A stretch of 64,000 nt of DNA from Chloracidobacterium sp. (GCA_016715795.1 JADJXP010000001.1:496001-560000); one strand, 5' to 3'; positions 46,312 to 56,473 are shown, counted from the stretch's first letter. Translations and numbers: made by a program. Notes: a model not told the origin generated them from the letters alone.

Positions 46312-46560
46312 ATGAAATGCCAGATCATTCAGATCGGTAACTCGCAGGGCATTCGCATTCCAAAGATATTGCTCGAAGAAAGCGGCATTTCGGGTGAGGT
46401 TGACCTGGAACTACATTCCGAGGGCATCCTGATCCGCAATATCCAGCGGCCCCGCGCCGGCTGGGACGACGCGTTTAAAGCCATGGCCGAGAACGACGAT
46501 ACTGAGATGCTCGACGGCGTAGGCCGGTCGGCATTTGATAAGAAGGAATGGCAATGGTAA
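46312..46560 (+). CDS. AbrB/MazE-type antitoxin
   Basis: The 82-residue product has the SpoVT/AbrB swapped-hairpin DNA-binding domain at its N-terminus (IIQIGNSQGIRIPKILLEES, then VDLELHSEGILIRNIQ) and a C-terminal tail rich in acidic and aromatic residues (GWDDAFKAMAENDDTEM) of the kind that wraps around a MazF toxin. It overlaps the downstream toxin gene. MazE-like proteins usually repress their own operon with the toxin as co-repressor; no operator was identified. Confidence 0.9.
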   Translation: MKCQIIQIGNSQGIRIPKILLEESGISGEVDLELHSEGILIRNIQRPRAGWDDAFKAMAENDDTEMLDGVGRSAFDKKEWQW

Positions 46561-46874
46561 AGCGGTTTGATGTTTATCTCGTCAATCTTGACGACGAACC
46601 GTCAAAGGACGCGAAGAACACGCGGCCGGCAGTTATCATCTCGCCTGACGAGATGAACCGTCACCTTGGCTCTGTGGTGATCGCCCCGATCTCAGCTGCG
46701 ACGGAAAAGTATCCTACACGGATACCGGTTGAATTGCTCAGCAGTGAACGCTCGATCGTCCTCGATCAGATCCGCACGATCGACAAGCAGCGTCTCGTCA
46801 AACACATTGGTGAGATCGAGAAAGCGCCTCGTCAAGCTGTTTTGGAGCGATTACAAGAGATGTTCGCGGAGTGA
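46554..46874 (+). CDS. MazF-type endoribonuclease toxin
   Basis: MazF toxins are sequence-specific mRNA ribonucleases of the type II toxin-antitoxin class. The product from ATG 46554 (about 106 residues) has the PemK/MazF fold signature: FDVYLVNLD, KNTRPAVIISPDEMN, VVIAPISAATEKYPTRIPVE and IVLDQIRTIDKQRLVKHIG. I chose ATG 46554 because AAGAAGGA lies 7 bases before it; ATG 46548 would leave almost no spacing. The start overlaps the antitoxin end, the normal coupled arrangement. The gene converges with mazG, 9 bp between stops. Confidence 0.9.
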   Translation: MVKRFDVYLVNLDDEPSKDAKNTRPAVIISPDEMNRHLGSVVIAPISAATEKYPTRIPVELLSSERSIVLDQIRTIDKQRLVKHIGEIEKAPRQAVLERLQEMFAE

Positions 46875-46883
46875 TAATGGCCG

Positions 46884-47705
46884 TCAACCTGCGTGCTTTG
46901 CATCGGCAGCGGTTTTGGCCTGGTTCCAGAGTTGGTCCATCTCTTCGAGACTTGCGTCTTCCAAGGTCCGGTTCTGACGCTTGATCTCTTGCTCGACAAA
47001 TTTGAATCGGGAGCGAAATTTACGATTCGTCCGTTTTAATGCCGTCTCCGGTTCGATGTCGAGATGGCGGGCTAGATTGACGATCACGAATAGCAGGTCG
47101 CCGATCTCTTCGGCAGCAGCCTCTTTGTCGCCGCTGTCGATGGCCTTTCGAAGCTCGCCGGTCTCTTCATCGAGTTTTGCAAAGATCGGCTCATTGTCGG
47201 GCCAGTCAAAACCGACCTTCGCGGCCTTCTTGGTGAGTTTCAGCCCTTCGAGCAGGCCGGGAAAATGGACGGGCACGGCGTCGAGGATCGATTCCTTTGG
47301 CTTCTCGGCCTTCCCTGACGCCACACGCTCATCGGCCTTGAGTTGGTCCCAATTGTCGAGTACGTCCTGGGCCCGTGCGAGTTGCTTGTCGCCAAAAACG
47401 TGCGGATGTCGCAGTATGAGCTTTTGCGTAACGCCCGCGCAGACCTGGTCAATATTGAAGTCGCCGCGTTCGGCCCCGATCGTCGAGTGAAAAATGACTT
47501 GAAGCAGCAGGTCGCCGAGCTCCTCTTTGAGGTTCGTAGTGTCGCCGGTCGCATCTGCTTCCTGAATGGCATCAAAAGTCTCGTAAGCTTCTTCGAGAAG
47601 ATACTGGGCCAGCGATGCGTAAGTCTGCTCATGGTCCCACGGACAGCCGCCGGGGGCACGGAGCTTGGCCATTACGGCGACGAGTTCATCGAATGGTTCT
47701 GACAT
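46884..47705 (-). CDS. mazG: Nucleoside triphosphate pyrophosphohydrolase MazG
   Basis: MazG hydrolyses NTPs to NMPs and pyrophosphate and in E. coli lowers ppGpp under starvation. The 273-residue product from ATG 47705 has two MazG domains: MAKLRAPGGCPWDHEQTYAS with EEAYETFDAI and EELGDLLLQVIFH in the first, and KVGFDWPD, EETGELRKAI and EEIGDLLFVIVNLAR in the second, each with the E-x-x-E-x12-28-E-x-x-D metal motif. It lies beside a mazEF-like pair, as in E. coli, though here it is convergent rather than downstream. Confidence 0.94.
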   Translation of the reverse strand: MSEPFDELVAVMAKLRAPGGCPWDHEQTYASLAQYLLEEAYETFDAIQEADATGDTTNLKEELGDLLLQVIFHSTIGAERGDFNIDQVCAGVTQKLILRHPHVFGDKQLARAQDVLDNWDQLKADERVASGKAEKPKESILDAVPVHFPGLLEGLKLTKKAAKVGFDWPDNEPIFAKLDEETGELRKAIDSGDKEAAAEEIGDLLFVIVNLARHLDIEPETALKRTNRKFRSRFKFVEQEIKRQNRTLEDASLEEMDQLWNQAKTAADAKHAG

Positions 47706-47767
47706 ACGCGATAGTCTAGCAAGTCTGGAAAGTCGTTTCAGCAAGGTGATAATATTTGGTTACCGTT

Positions 47768-48322
47768 ATGACGATGATAGGTAAAGAGGAGAATCAGGAA
47801 GAGGTCAGTTTTAAGGTCGCTGACCGTCGCAAGTTCAACCCGGACGGCTCGTTGAAGGAGGGTGTCACGTTTGATGAGCCTGAGAGGGCAACGACAGAGC
47901 TTGAGCAACCTGAGCCTGTTCAGCAGGTTCAACAAGATGTCGAAACAGAACATGCGGCTGAAGCCCCGCCCGATGAACATGCTGATGGCGACATTCCCGG
48001 GGCCGCCGACCCGGCGAGCTTTGTGAATTTTCTATCCACGCTCGCAACCAACGCCGCAGCGGCTCTCGGGGCCGTCCCGCATCCGGCGACAGGCAAGCGT
48101 TCGCTGGATCTGGAAACCGGAAAGTACTGGCTCGACGTGCTGGGAATGATCAAGGAAAAGACCACGAATAATCTGCATCCAAAAGAGCAACATCTACTCG
48201 ACGGCCTACTCGGCGACCTGCGTATGCAATATGTGCATATCGTCAAAGCAACCGAAGAAAAGCTGAAAACCCAGGCCGCGGCAAAATTCTCTGGCGACGA
48301 GCTGTTAGGGAAGAAACAGTGA
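47768..48322 (+). CDS. DUF1844 domain protein
   Basis: A family of unknown function found in several Gram-negative phyla. The product (ATG 47768; ATG 47774 possible) has a short charged N-terminus (VSFKVADRRKFNPDGSLKEG), a low-complexity linker rich in Glu, Gln and Pro (about 45-80), then the DUF1844 helix pair (FVNFLSTLATNAAAALGAVP; YWLDVLGMIKEKTTNNLHPK; HLLDGLLGDLRMQYVHIVKA). No membrane segment is certain. It overlaps the next gene by 4 bp, so it is translationally coupled to the metallo-hydrolase and may share its pathway. Confidence 0.88.
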   Translation: MTMIGKEENQEEVSFKVADRRKFNPDGSLKEGVTFDEPERATTELEQPEPVQQVQQDVETEHAAEAPPDEHADGDIPGAADPASFVNFLSTLATNAAAALGAVPHPATGKRSLDLETGKYWLDVLGMIKEKTTNNLHPKEQHLLDGLLGDLRMQYVHIVKATEEKLKTQAAAKFSGDELLGKKQ

Positions 48323-49129
48323 AACTTACCTTTCTCGGGACAGGCACATCGACCGGCGTCCCCTCGATCGGGTGCGATTGTGAAACGTGCCTGTCAGACG
48401 ATCCAAGAGACAAGCGACTGCGGGTTTCTGTCCTTATCGAGCACCGTGACAAGAAGGTACTGGTCGATACGTCGAGGCGATTTTCGTCAGCAGGCGTTGC
48501 GTGTCGGCATCAACCACCTCGATGCCGTGCTGATCACGCATTGCCATGTCGATCACGTCTTCGGGCTCGACGACATCAGGCCGCTAAACTTCAGGCACGG
48601 GCCGATGCCGGTTTTTGCGAACGAACCGGCGTGGATCGACCTGCGGCGGATATTCCAATACATCTTCGATCCGACCCATTTTGGCGGCGGCTTGCCAAAG
48701 CTAATTCCACACACGGTCCACCACAACGCGCCGTTTATGATCAGCGAGGACCTCACCGTAACGCCGCTTGAGGTCATTCACGGCAAACTGCCGGTGATCG
48801 CTTATCGGTTTAACGACTTTGCCTATGCAACCGACTTGAAGATCATACCGACCAGCTCAATGGACGGCCTTCGTGACCTCGAAGTGCTTGTCTTGGACTG
48901 CGTCCGGATAAAGCCGCACAGTACGCACCTATGTCTCGAAGAAGCCTTGGCAATAATCGAAGACCTCCGGCCTCATCGTGCCTTTCTCACACATCTGAAC
49001 CACGATATCCTCCACGAGCGCGATTCGAGTCTGCTTCCCGACAACGTCACGCTGGCGCATGACGAACTCGTGATCGAATCCTGGAACAAAAGAACATTGG
49101 GATATGATCCTCTTGAGCACTCAAAATAA
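48319..49129 (+). CDS. MBL-fold metal-dependent hydrolase (PhnP-like), frameshifted near 48476
   Basis: The N-terminal part (MKLTFLGTGTSTGVPSIGCD, CETCLSDDPRDKRLR, VLVDTS) is in one frame. After one surplus base the +1 frame continues GDFRQQALRVGINHLDAVLI, the metal-binding THCHVDHVFGLDD (H-x-H-x-D-H), HGKLPVIAYRF, YATDLKII and THLNHDI to 49129. Rejoined length is about 269 residues, normal for the PhnP-like branch, whose members are phosphodiesterases. It is coupled to DUF1844 upstream and shares its last base with the start of the deoxyhypusine-synthase homologue. The frameshift is probably a sequence error because both halves are well conserved. Confidence 0.85.
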
Positions 49130-50103
49130 TGAACGGACAGATCACTGGGTTTATTAAACACCATTATCGCCATTTTAATGCCGCCGCTCTGATCGACGCG
49201 GCGGAAGGTTATGTGCAGCATCTCGGCGACGGCGGGAAGATGATGATCACTCTGGCCGGGGCGATGTCGACTGCGGAACTTGGACTGTCGTTGGCCGAGA
49301 TGATCCGGCAGGACAAGGTTCAGATCATCTCCTGCACAGGTGCGAATCTCGAAGAAGACCTTTTTAATCTTGTCGCACATGATTTCTACGAACGGGTGCC
49401 GCATTACCGCGACTTGACGCCGCAGGACGAGCAGGCTTTGCTTGACCGGCATATGAACCGCGTGACCGACACATGCATTCCCGAGCACGAAGCAATGCGT
49501 CGGCTCGAGAAGGCGATGGTCGAGGCGTGGACGCATGCCGAAGCCGAAGGCAAGCGACTGTTCCCGCACGAGTTTATGTACGAGGTGCTGCGTAATGGCT
49601 CGCTTGAGGAGCATTGCCGGATAGACGTTAAAGACAGTTGGATGTACGCCGCGATGGAAAAGAATCTGCCGATGGTCGTGCCCGGCTGGGAAGATTCCAC
49701 GATGGGCAACATGTACGCCGGCCACGTCATCACCGGCGACGTCGAAAACGTGCATACGGTGCGCACCGGTATCGAATACATGACGATGCTCGCCGATTGG
49801 TACACGCGCGAATCCGAAAATTCTTCGATCGGCTTCTTCCAAATCGGCGGCGGCATCGCGGGCGATTTCCCGATCTGCGTCGTCCCGATGCTTCATCAAG
49901 ACTTGCAACGTGACAATGTTCCCGTTTGGGGCTACTTCTGCCAGATCAGTGATTCAACGACATCGTATGGTTCCTACTCCGGTGCCGTCCCCAACGAAAA
50001 GATCACTTGGGGAAAGCTCGAAGCCTCAACGCCGAAATACATCGTCGAATCCGACGCCTCGATCGTCGCCCCGCTGATGTTTGCTTATATCCTAGGCTGG
50101 TGA
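49129..50103 (+). CDS. Deoxyhypusine synthase family protein
   Basis: The 324-residue product belongs to the deoxyhypusine/homospermidine synthase family: ITLAGAMSTAELGLSLAEMI and IISCTGANLEEDLFNLVA near the N-terminus (NAD site), VPGWEDSTMGNMYAG, FFQIGGGIAGDFPICVVPML, SYSGAVPNEKITWGKLE with the active-site Lys in W-G-K (Lys296). Bacteria have no eIF5A, and bacterial homologues are thought to act on polyamines, for example as homospermidine synthase or related aminobutyl transferases. Preceded by DUF1844 and the MBL hydrolase in one run; the operon may therefore concern polyamine or nucleotide chemistry. Actual substrate unknown. Confidence 0.9.
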   Translation: MNGQITGFIKHHYRHFNAAALIDAAEGYVQHLGDGGKMMITLAGAMSTAELGLSLAEMIRQDKVQIISCTGANLEEDLFNLVAHDFYERVPHYRDLTPQDEQALLDRHMNRVTDTCIPEHEAMRRLEKAMVEAWTHAEAEGKRLFPHEFMYEVLRNGSLEEHCRIDVKDSWMYAAMEKNLPMVVPGWEDSTMGNMYAGHVITGDVENVHTVRTGIEYMTMLADWYTRESENSSIGFFQIGGGIAGDFPICVVPMLHQDLQRDNVPVWGYFCQISDSTTSYGSYSGAVPNEKITWGKLEASTPKYIVESDASIVAPLMFAYILGW

Positions 50104-50146
50104 ACGTCTCTCGGTGCCGGGACGGGCGTGCGACGCCGTGCCACAG

Positions 50147-50172
50147 AAAGCGCGCCCGATCGGGCGCGCTTT
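50147..50172. terminator. Palindromic bidirectional terminator
   Basis: AAAGCGCGCCC and GGGCGCGCTTT flank GATC, a perfect 26-base palindrome between the convergent genes ending at 50103 and 50192. Confidence 0.9.
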
Positions 50173-50191
50173 GCGATCTTGAACTACGAGA

Positions 50192-51108
50192 TCACCTCAC
50201 GCCAAGCTTTGCACAGCTTATTTCGAAGCTGTCGCCTGTGCCGTTGACCTGAGTTTCATTGAAGCGGCTACTGTAATAGTCCTGACGGAAGCTGATGTTG
50301 AATGCCTTGCAGGTGCCGTCATCCATTTTGAACGCTGTGTACGTATCGATGGTTCGGTGCGTGATATTGCCGAGAACTCCGCGATGGATCGTCCACGCGG
50401 GGCTGACGATGTTGATCTTCAGCACCTGATATTTCCAGCCGCCGGTCTTTAGTGCCGCGACCATTGTGCGATTTAGGGCCGCGTCGTTCATCTTCGCCGC
50501 GGGCATTGTGCCGTCGAGGTCTGTCGCTCCGACAGCCTTGTCGACCTGGAACGTAAAGGCGCCGGTGGCGATGGGGTTGCTTACCACGTCTTTGTTGACC
50601 TGGTTGATATATCTTAGTTCGACATCGACCTTGTGCGTGCCTTTTCCAGCTTTCGCAACCGCCTTGAGGAATTCCTTGCCGGGCCCACCGACGTCCGGAA
50701 CTGTCAATCGCGGATGGTTCTCTTCGGCGAGTATGACAATGTAGATCACTTTTGAGCTGTACATATCGTCCCCGCCAACGAATTTTGAATACATCGCGCC
50801 GGGGACGGCCGTCGCGTAGCGGCCGAACCGGTCCGACGTGACGGGCACGCCATTGACCTTGACGAAATAGCCGACATTTACAAAGTTGGCAGGATTGGCC
50901 CGTTGATCGTCGTCTGGACGATCGGTTTATCGAGCGAGGCAAAGCCGTAGATGCCATCGCCCATTTTGAATGAGGTTTTAGGCGCGGTGGGTACTTTGAT
51001 ATCGCGGCTATCGAGCACGGTCTGATCTGAAAAATGAATGGTCTGCGCGTGCAGGCCGCTAAGTCCGAATACGAACAACAACGCCGTCAACATTAACGAT
51101 TTATGCAT
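50192..51108 (-). CDS. Secreted protein of unknown function, frameshifted near 50912
   Basis: I do not recognise the family. AGGAGG seven bases upstream supports ATG 51108, which opens a clear signal peptide (HKSLMLTALLFVFGLSGLHA, then Q). The mature part has beta-rich segments (VPTAPKTSFKMGDGIYGFAS; PIVQTTINGPI). The frame then needs one more C to continue NFVNVGYFVKVNGVPVTSDR, KVIYIVILAEENHPRLTVPD and KMDDGTCKAFNISFRQDYYS to the stop at 50192. The full product would be about 305 residues. Probably periplasmic or exported; no enzymatic motif seen. Confidence 0.7.
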
Positions 51109-51349
51109 TTCCAGCCTCCTAGTAAGTATGCCTAAACGATCCGCCTGCCTTGATCTACAAAGAAAACAGGCCATTAAGTTTTTGGGTAGAATAGGAATAT
51201 AGCACACCTCGTATTGCATTATAAACACTTCGGTTGACGGGTTACGCATACTGCCTTGGTTCGCTACAATACTCGAATGGCATATGAGGTTCTGCGTACG
51301 TTAAGCGAGAACGCGGCAGATCATGCGACGAAGGCTCTCGAGGCGATAG

Positions 51350-52378
51350 ATGAGCGGCAGATCCAAGATCATGGTCACCGGTGGTTCGGGCTTTATCGGC
51401 GCGCTATAGTCGCGCGGCTGAATGAGCTTGGGCGTGAGGACATCGTTATTGTTGATCGCCGGGACGACGGGGCGAAGGAGAAGAATCTTGCGCCGCTGAG
51501 GTTTGTCGAGTTTGTTGACGCGGACGAGTTTATTGCGCGGATGGACGATTTTCGTGAGACGAGCGATCATTCATATGGGAGCGTGTTCGTCGACGACCGA
51601 GACCGATCGCGAGTATATGATGCGGAATAACTTCGCATACACGCGGGATCTGGCTGAGTTTGCGGTCGAGAATAATATCAGGTTTATTTATGCATCGTCG
51701 GCGGCGACGTATGGTGACGGGTCAGCGGGGATGGAGGACGGGACTGCTACGCTCGATGATCTGCAGCCGTTAAATCTTTACGGTGAGTCGAAGCATCTTT
51801 TCGACAAGTACGCGAGAGACAAGGGCTGGTTTGAACGCATCGTCGGGTTGAAATATTTCAACGTCTTTGGCCCGAACGAGAACCATAAGGGCGATATGCG
51901 TTCGCTGGTGAACAAGGCGTTCGACCAGATCACCGAGACGGGCAAGTCGCAATTGTTCAGGAGCGCCGATCCGAATTACGCCGACGGCGAGTTTGGGCGG
52001 GATTTTGTTTACGTGAAGGACGCTGTCGATATGACGCTGCACTTTATGCCGGCCGGAGCCCTTACTGACGTGCGGGCTACTGACACGCGGGATACTGATA
52101 CTAGCGGCGGTTTGTTCAACATCGGTTCGGGCGAAATGCACACGTGGAACGCGCTTGCCGCGGCCGTTTTCAAAGCCCTCGATCGCGAACCGAAAATCGA
52201 GTATGTCGACATGCCCGCGGTCCTTCGTGACAAGTACCAGTACCATACGCAGGCCGATATCACGCGAATTCGCGACGCTGGTTATACAGGCGAGATCACG
52301 CCGCTTGAAACAGGTGTCCGCGATTATGTTCAGAACTTTCTCGTACCGGGGAAACATCTCGGCGAGAAGACCCCTTGA
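51350..52378 (+). CDS. hldD: ADP-L-glycero-D-manno-heptose-6-epimerase, with two compensating frameshifts
   Basis: HldD epimerises ADP-heptose for the lipopolysaccharide inner core. The start region holds the Rossmann loop VTGGSGFIGAL after ATG 51350. A frameshift near 51407 moves to the frame of ARLNELGREDIVIVDRRDDG, and a second near 51565 returns to the first frame with IIHMGACSSTTETD, the HldD signature, then MRNNFAYTRDLAEFAVENNI, the catalytic YGESK motif, FNVFGPNENHKG, and FGRDFVYVKDAVDM. Total length (about 342 codons) fits the family. A -1/+1 pair within 160 bases is typical of sequence error. It supports an outer membrane with heptose-containing core. Confidence 0.88.
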
Positions 52379-52479
52379 CTCATATGTTCTCGATCTGCCT
52401 AACTCTTGTCCTCGCCTGCACGCCGACGGCGTTGCTCGACTTTGTAATTCCTAAATGGAAAGTAGATAAGGATATCCGC

Positions 52480-52971
52480 ATGGAGGATGCTTATAAGCAT
52501 CTCTATCAAGCGACGCGCGGGGGCGAGCATGCGGCTCCTAGCCGTGAGTCCGCCAAGAAATGGCTTGACACGGAATGGCAGTCGCTGACGGGGCCCATCA
52601 AGGGTGAAATGTGGTGGGAACCGCTTTGTCCCGACGGCGAAGTGGTCCGTGTCAATCTCCGTCCGTTCAAAGAGCTCGGAGCGACCTCCGACGACATTCT
52701 CGACGCGTTCCTGGCGAGTGCGAGCGAATACAAAAGCGAGCCGAAGGCCTTTACCGAGGTTTGGGCCGAACTCGGCGAACAATTGAAAAAGAAGAAGATA
52801 GGCAAGCTTGACCGAGCGAGTTGGGACAACTTGAACACGAAGATGAAGGAGCGGAACTATCCTGCCGTTCATCATAGCGAGCACTACAACAAGGCCAGAC
52901 GCCCCGCGTATCGCATACTAACCAGCCAGCGGACCCGTCAACTGACGCACTTTATCACCCAAATTGAAACG
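52480..52971 (+). CDS. Conserved hypothetical protein (reads through into ribF frame)
   Basis: ATG 52480 begins MEDAYKHLYQATRGGEHAAP, followed by SAKKWLDTEWQSLTGPIKGE, LCPDGEVVRVNLRPFKELGA, FTEVWAELGEQLKKKKIGKL and a His-containing end (YPAVHHSEHYNKARRPAYRI). I recognise it only as a conserved protein of unknown function. The frame continues without a stop into ribF (ATG 52972). Because a TGA appears in the neighbouring frame near 52942, one missing or extra base just before it probably removed the natural stop. A true fusion with RibF is less likely. Confidence 0.7.
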
Positions 52972-53924
52972 ATGAAGATCTTTCACGGCATCGAGAACGC
53001 AAATATTGCAAGACCCACGGTGTTGACGCTCGGGGTTTTTGATGGGCTGCATCTCGGCCATCAGAAGATAATGCAAACGGTTGTCGGGCGCGCTGAGGCT
53101 GTCGGAGCCACTCCGACGGCGATCACGTTCGATCCGCATCCGCGAGCGGTCCTGCATCCGGAATCAGCGCCGCCGCTTTTGCAGACGCTGGATCAGCGGC
53201 TGGCGAGTTTTGAAGTGCTCGGCATCGAGCAGGCGATCGTGGTTGCATTTGACCGCGAGTTTGCATCCCAGCCGGCCGAGGATTTTCTGCAAAGCATTAT
53301 CCACGACCGCTTGCACGCGAAAGAAGTTTATCTCGGCAAAGGTTTTGCGTTCGGCAAGAATCGAGGTGGAAATATCGGCCTGCTCCGCGGTATGGGCGCT
53401 GAACTTGGCTTCGTTGCCGACGAGGTGGGCGAAGTTCAAATTCGAGGGCAGAGGATAAGCTCCTCCGCCATTCGCGAGCTCCTGCTCGCCGGCCGTATAA
53501 ACCTTGCACGACGAATGCTCGGCCGTCCGTATGGCGTCGAAGGCGTGATCATTCGCGGCAACCGTCGCGGGCACACGATCGGCTTTCCCACGGCGAATCT
53601 CAAACCGCACAATCGAGTTATGCCGAAATTCGGCGTTTATGCGACGGCGACTTTGGTACAGGGTGTTTGGCGGCGGAGCATTACGAACATCGGAGTAAGG
53701 CCGACGTTTGAAAAAGACTCAGAACCCTCGATCGAGAGTTACTTGTTTGATTTCGACGGGGACCTTTACGGCGATGTCCTTCGTGTGCGTTTTCTACATC
53801 GGATCCGCGATGAAGCAAGTTCGCAGGCATTGACGAGCTAAAGGCCCAGATCGAACGCGACACGGCCACCGCCAGGAACTATTTCCACCATCAGGGCGTT
53901 AAGAATATGCTCGCGTTGCTGTGA
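52972..53924 (+). CDS. ribF: Bifunctional riboflavin kinase / FAD synthetase, frameshifted near 53808
   Basis: RibF phosphorylates riboflavin to FMN and adenylylates FMN to FAD. The product from ATG 52972 (MKIFHGIENANI) has the FAD-synthetase loop LGVFDGLHLGHQKI, the ITFDPHPRAVLHP block, RISSSAIRELLLAGR, and the flavokinase motif GNRRGHTIGFPTANLKPHN. The frame in use ends at 53841 (SSQALTS). One base must be restored near 53808 to continue KFAGIDELKAQIERDTATAR and end HHQGVKNMLALL at 53924, the normal C-terminus. It is essential in most bacteria, so sequence error is the likelier cause. Confidence 0.9.
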
Positions 53925-53937
53925 GCGTTGCGCACGA

Positions 53938-55647
53938 ATGAACGATATCGCTGTCAAAGATCAACTCTCAGGCCACCGCGTCGAAGAGCCGCTCGTGCCG
54001 ACGGGTGAGTTAGCCATCGCGAAACGCACATCCGACGAGCAGATCTCTGTCGAAGGGCGCAAACTCCAGGCGACCGAATCACGCATTGAGGCCCGTTCTC
54101 ACGGGATTCGAGGTTATCTGCGACTTTTTCCAAATATCGCGTGTTATCGCGATGCTGTCGCTTTACCTTTACCTCGACCAGCTTGACGTTCATCAGAAGC
54201 ACCAGAACAAGGTAAAACGCGAAAGGCTCAGCCGGGCGATGCTCCTGACGCGTGCCGCCGTTTACGGCGAAAAGCTGTATGCAATCAAGCTCTGGTTCCA
54301 ACAGGCTTTCATGCAGCTGCTGCGACGAGTGTTCCTTGGCTCCGAAACAAGCCGTGAGCGGATTCAGGAGAAGCAGGCCGTTTGGCTCAAGGAGAAGCTC
54401 ATCAAGCTCGGGCCGACGTTTATCAAGATCGGCCAGGCGATGGGCACGCGTGCCGATCTGCTGCCACTACCCTTTGTCAAAGAGCTTGGAACGCTGGTCG
54501 ATCAGGTGCCGGCGTTCCCGAATGATATTGCGTTCGCCATCATCGAGCACGAGCTCGGCAAAAGATCAACGAGACCTACTCCGAATTCGAGATCGAGCCG
54601 GTCGCCGCCGCATCCTAAGGCCAGGTCTATCGGGCCCGCCTGCACACCGGTGAGGAGGTCGCCGTCAAGGTTCAGCAGGACGAATCTTGAGGCGACGATC
54701 GCCGGCGATATCGTCATCCTCAAAAAGGTCGCAAAGTTTGCCGAACGCTTCCCGCAGCTAAACGAGAACGCCGACTGGACCGGCATGCTTCGCGAATTTG
54801 ACGTGACCATCCACGAAGAGATGGACTACGCCGCCGAGGGCCGCAACGCCGAGCGGTTTCGCGAGAATTTCCGTAACTGGTCAAACATTCACGTTCCGAC
54901 GATCCATTAACGCGCCGACCAAAAAGGTGCTGACAATGGAATTTATCCACGGCACCAAGGTCACAGACCTCGACGAGCAGGCGAGCCGCAACATCTCGCC
55001 GTCAAAGGTAAACCGGTCGCTGATAAAGACTTACCTCAAGCAATTGCTCGAGGATGGCTTTTTTTTCACGCCGACCCGCATCCCGGCAATCTGCTCATCA
55101 TGCAGGACGGCCGCATCGCATTTTTCGACTTTGGCATGGTCGGCCGGATCACGTCGGAACTTCAGGCGAAGATGATCGACGCGTTCTTTCACGTCGTCGG
55201 CAAAGATCCGGCGGGCATTGCACAGGACCTTATCGATCTGGACTTTCTCAAGCCTGGCACACCGCCATCGACGATCAAACCCGTTGTCGAGCGTATGTTC
55301 GAGTTTCACTTTAACCTCAAGCTAACGGACGTCAATTTCAAAGAGCTGACCTACGATCTTGCGGACGTGATGTACGGTTATCCATTCCGGCTGCCGTCGA
55401 TTTTACATACATAATGCGTGCTCTGATGACGCTCGAGGGCATCGGCATCGTCACCGATCCTGAGTTCAACTTCTTTGAAACGGCCAAGCCATATGCCAAG
55501 GAATTCATGCTCCGCCGCGAGGGCAAGGACTTTCGCAAGGCCTTTGTCAACAAGGTCATGGGTCGCGACCCCGACGGCAAGATCGACTGGGACCGCACCT
55601 GGAAACTCGCCAAGATGGCATTCCGGACCGTTCTAAACACGGGTTGA
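53938..55647 (+). pseudogene. AarF/UbiB/ABC1-family kinase-like protein with at least six frame disruptions
   Basis: These atypical kinases act in isoprenoid-lipid (ubiquinone or membrane-lipid) pathways. Family landmarks appear in order but in changing frames: KLGPTFIKIGQAMGTRADLL with the K-x-G-Q motif (about 54405-54470), INETYSEFEIEPVAAAS then an in-frame TAA before GQVYRARLHTGEEVAVKVQ, LREFDVTIHEEMDYAAEGRN, VLTMEFIHGTKVTDLDEQAS, the catalytic FHADPHPGN and FFDFGMVGRI, then FNFFETAKPYAKEFMLRREG at the end. Breaks fall near 54100, 54560, 54675, 54910, 55070 (eight T where six are expected) and 55405. Two are in homopolymers. Either a decaying gene or a badly called stretch; conservation between breaks favours the second. 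Confidence 0.8.
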
Positions 55648-55687
55648 CCCGTTGTCGCCGGCGATGCGTCTCAGGTAAATTGCATTT

Positions 55688-56404
55688 GTGAGCTACCGAA
55701 CGCTATTTATCGCCGCGGCCGTCATTATCTCGGTCAACGCTGTCACGGCCCAAAAGCCCATGCCGCTCACCCAAGACATCACGATCAAACGCATCGAAAA
55801 AGACTTTTCGGCCGACCGTCTCGATCACCCTTCATGGAAAACAGCGTCGCCCGTCGAGGTTGGGACATACTGGTCGGGCGAGGCTGCTCCTGATTCCCGG
55901 GCGTTCGAGCGCGTCTGCTGTGGTCTGACACGGCGTTGTATGTGCGCTTCGATGCCGTGCAGGGCGAACCGCTCGCCGTCAGCCCGAAGCCCGATCTCAG
56001 CAAAAAGGTCGTCGGCCTTTGGGACCGCGACGTGTGCGAGATCTTTATCGCACCCGACAAGAATGACGCCAACAAGTATTTCGAATTCGAGATCGCACCG
56101 ACCGGCGAATGGATCGACCTCGGCATCGAGGTGACGCCAAATGGCCGCAAGACCGACCTCGAATACCGCTCCGGTATGACCTCGGCAGCCCGTATCGAGA
56201 AAGGCCGCGTCGTAATGGCCATCAAAAATACCCTTCGCCGCTCTCGGACGGCGGCCTGCAAATGGCACCGTCTGGCTCGGCAATCTCTTCCAGCGCGTAG
56301 GCTCAGGTCCAAAACGCGGCTACCTCGCCTGGCGCCTCACCAGAACACCCAAACCAAACTTCCACGTCCCCGCAGCCTTCGCCAAACTCCGCTTCAAAAA
56401 ATAA
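55688..56404 (+). CDS. Exported carbohydrate-binding family 9-like protein, frameshifted twice
   Basis: The first frame (GTG 55688) gives a signal peptide (TLFIAAAVIISVNAVTAQ) and PLTQDITIKRIEKDFSADRL. A lost base near 55912 moves to the frame of TALYVRFDAVQGEPLAV, VGLWDRDVCEIFIAPDKNDA and YFEFEIAPTGEWIDLGIE, the core of CBM9-like domains. A surplus A near 56226 moves back, giving NGTVWLGNLFQRVGSGPKRG and ending FAKLRFKK at 56404. Rejoined length is about 238 residues. Such proteins are periplasmic sugar-binding or enzyme-associated modules; no partner enzyme is adjacent. Confidence 0.75.
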
Positions 56405-56428
56405 CCGCCCCTGCGTCTCTCTAGTCGT

Positions 56429-56466
56429 CGCGGTCTTCCCGCGACGGGAGCGACGGGCGACAACGC
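56429..56466. repeat. Dispersed intergenic repeat, copy A
   Basis: A segment of about 36 bases with the core GTCTTCC, CGACGGGAGCGAC, GGGCGACAA also occurs in diverged form at about 57197-57235 (GTCTTCC, CAACGGGAGCAAC, AGGCGACAA). Confidence 0.55.
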
Positions 56467-56473
56467 TTTTTTC

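Noticed and set aside
48973..49908. 311-codon minus-strand frame
   Set aside because: Antisense to the hydrolase end and the deoxyhypusine-synthase homologue, no recognisable domain.
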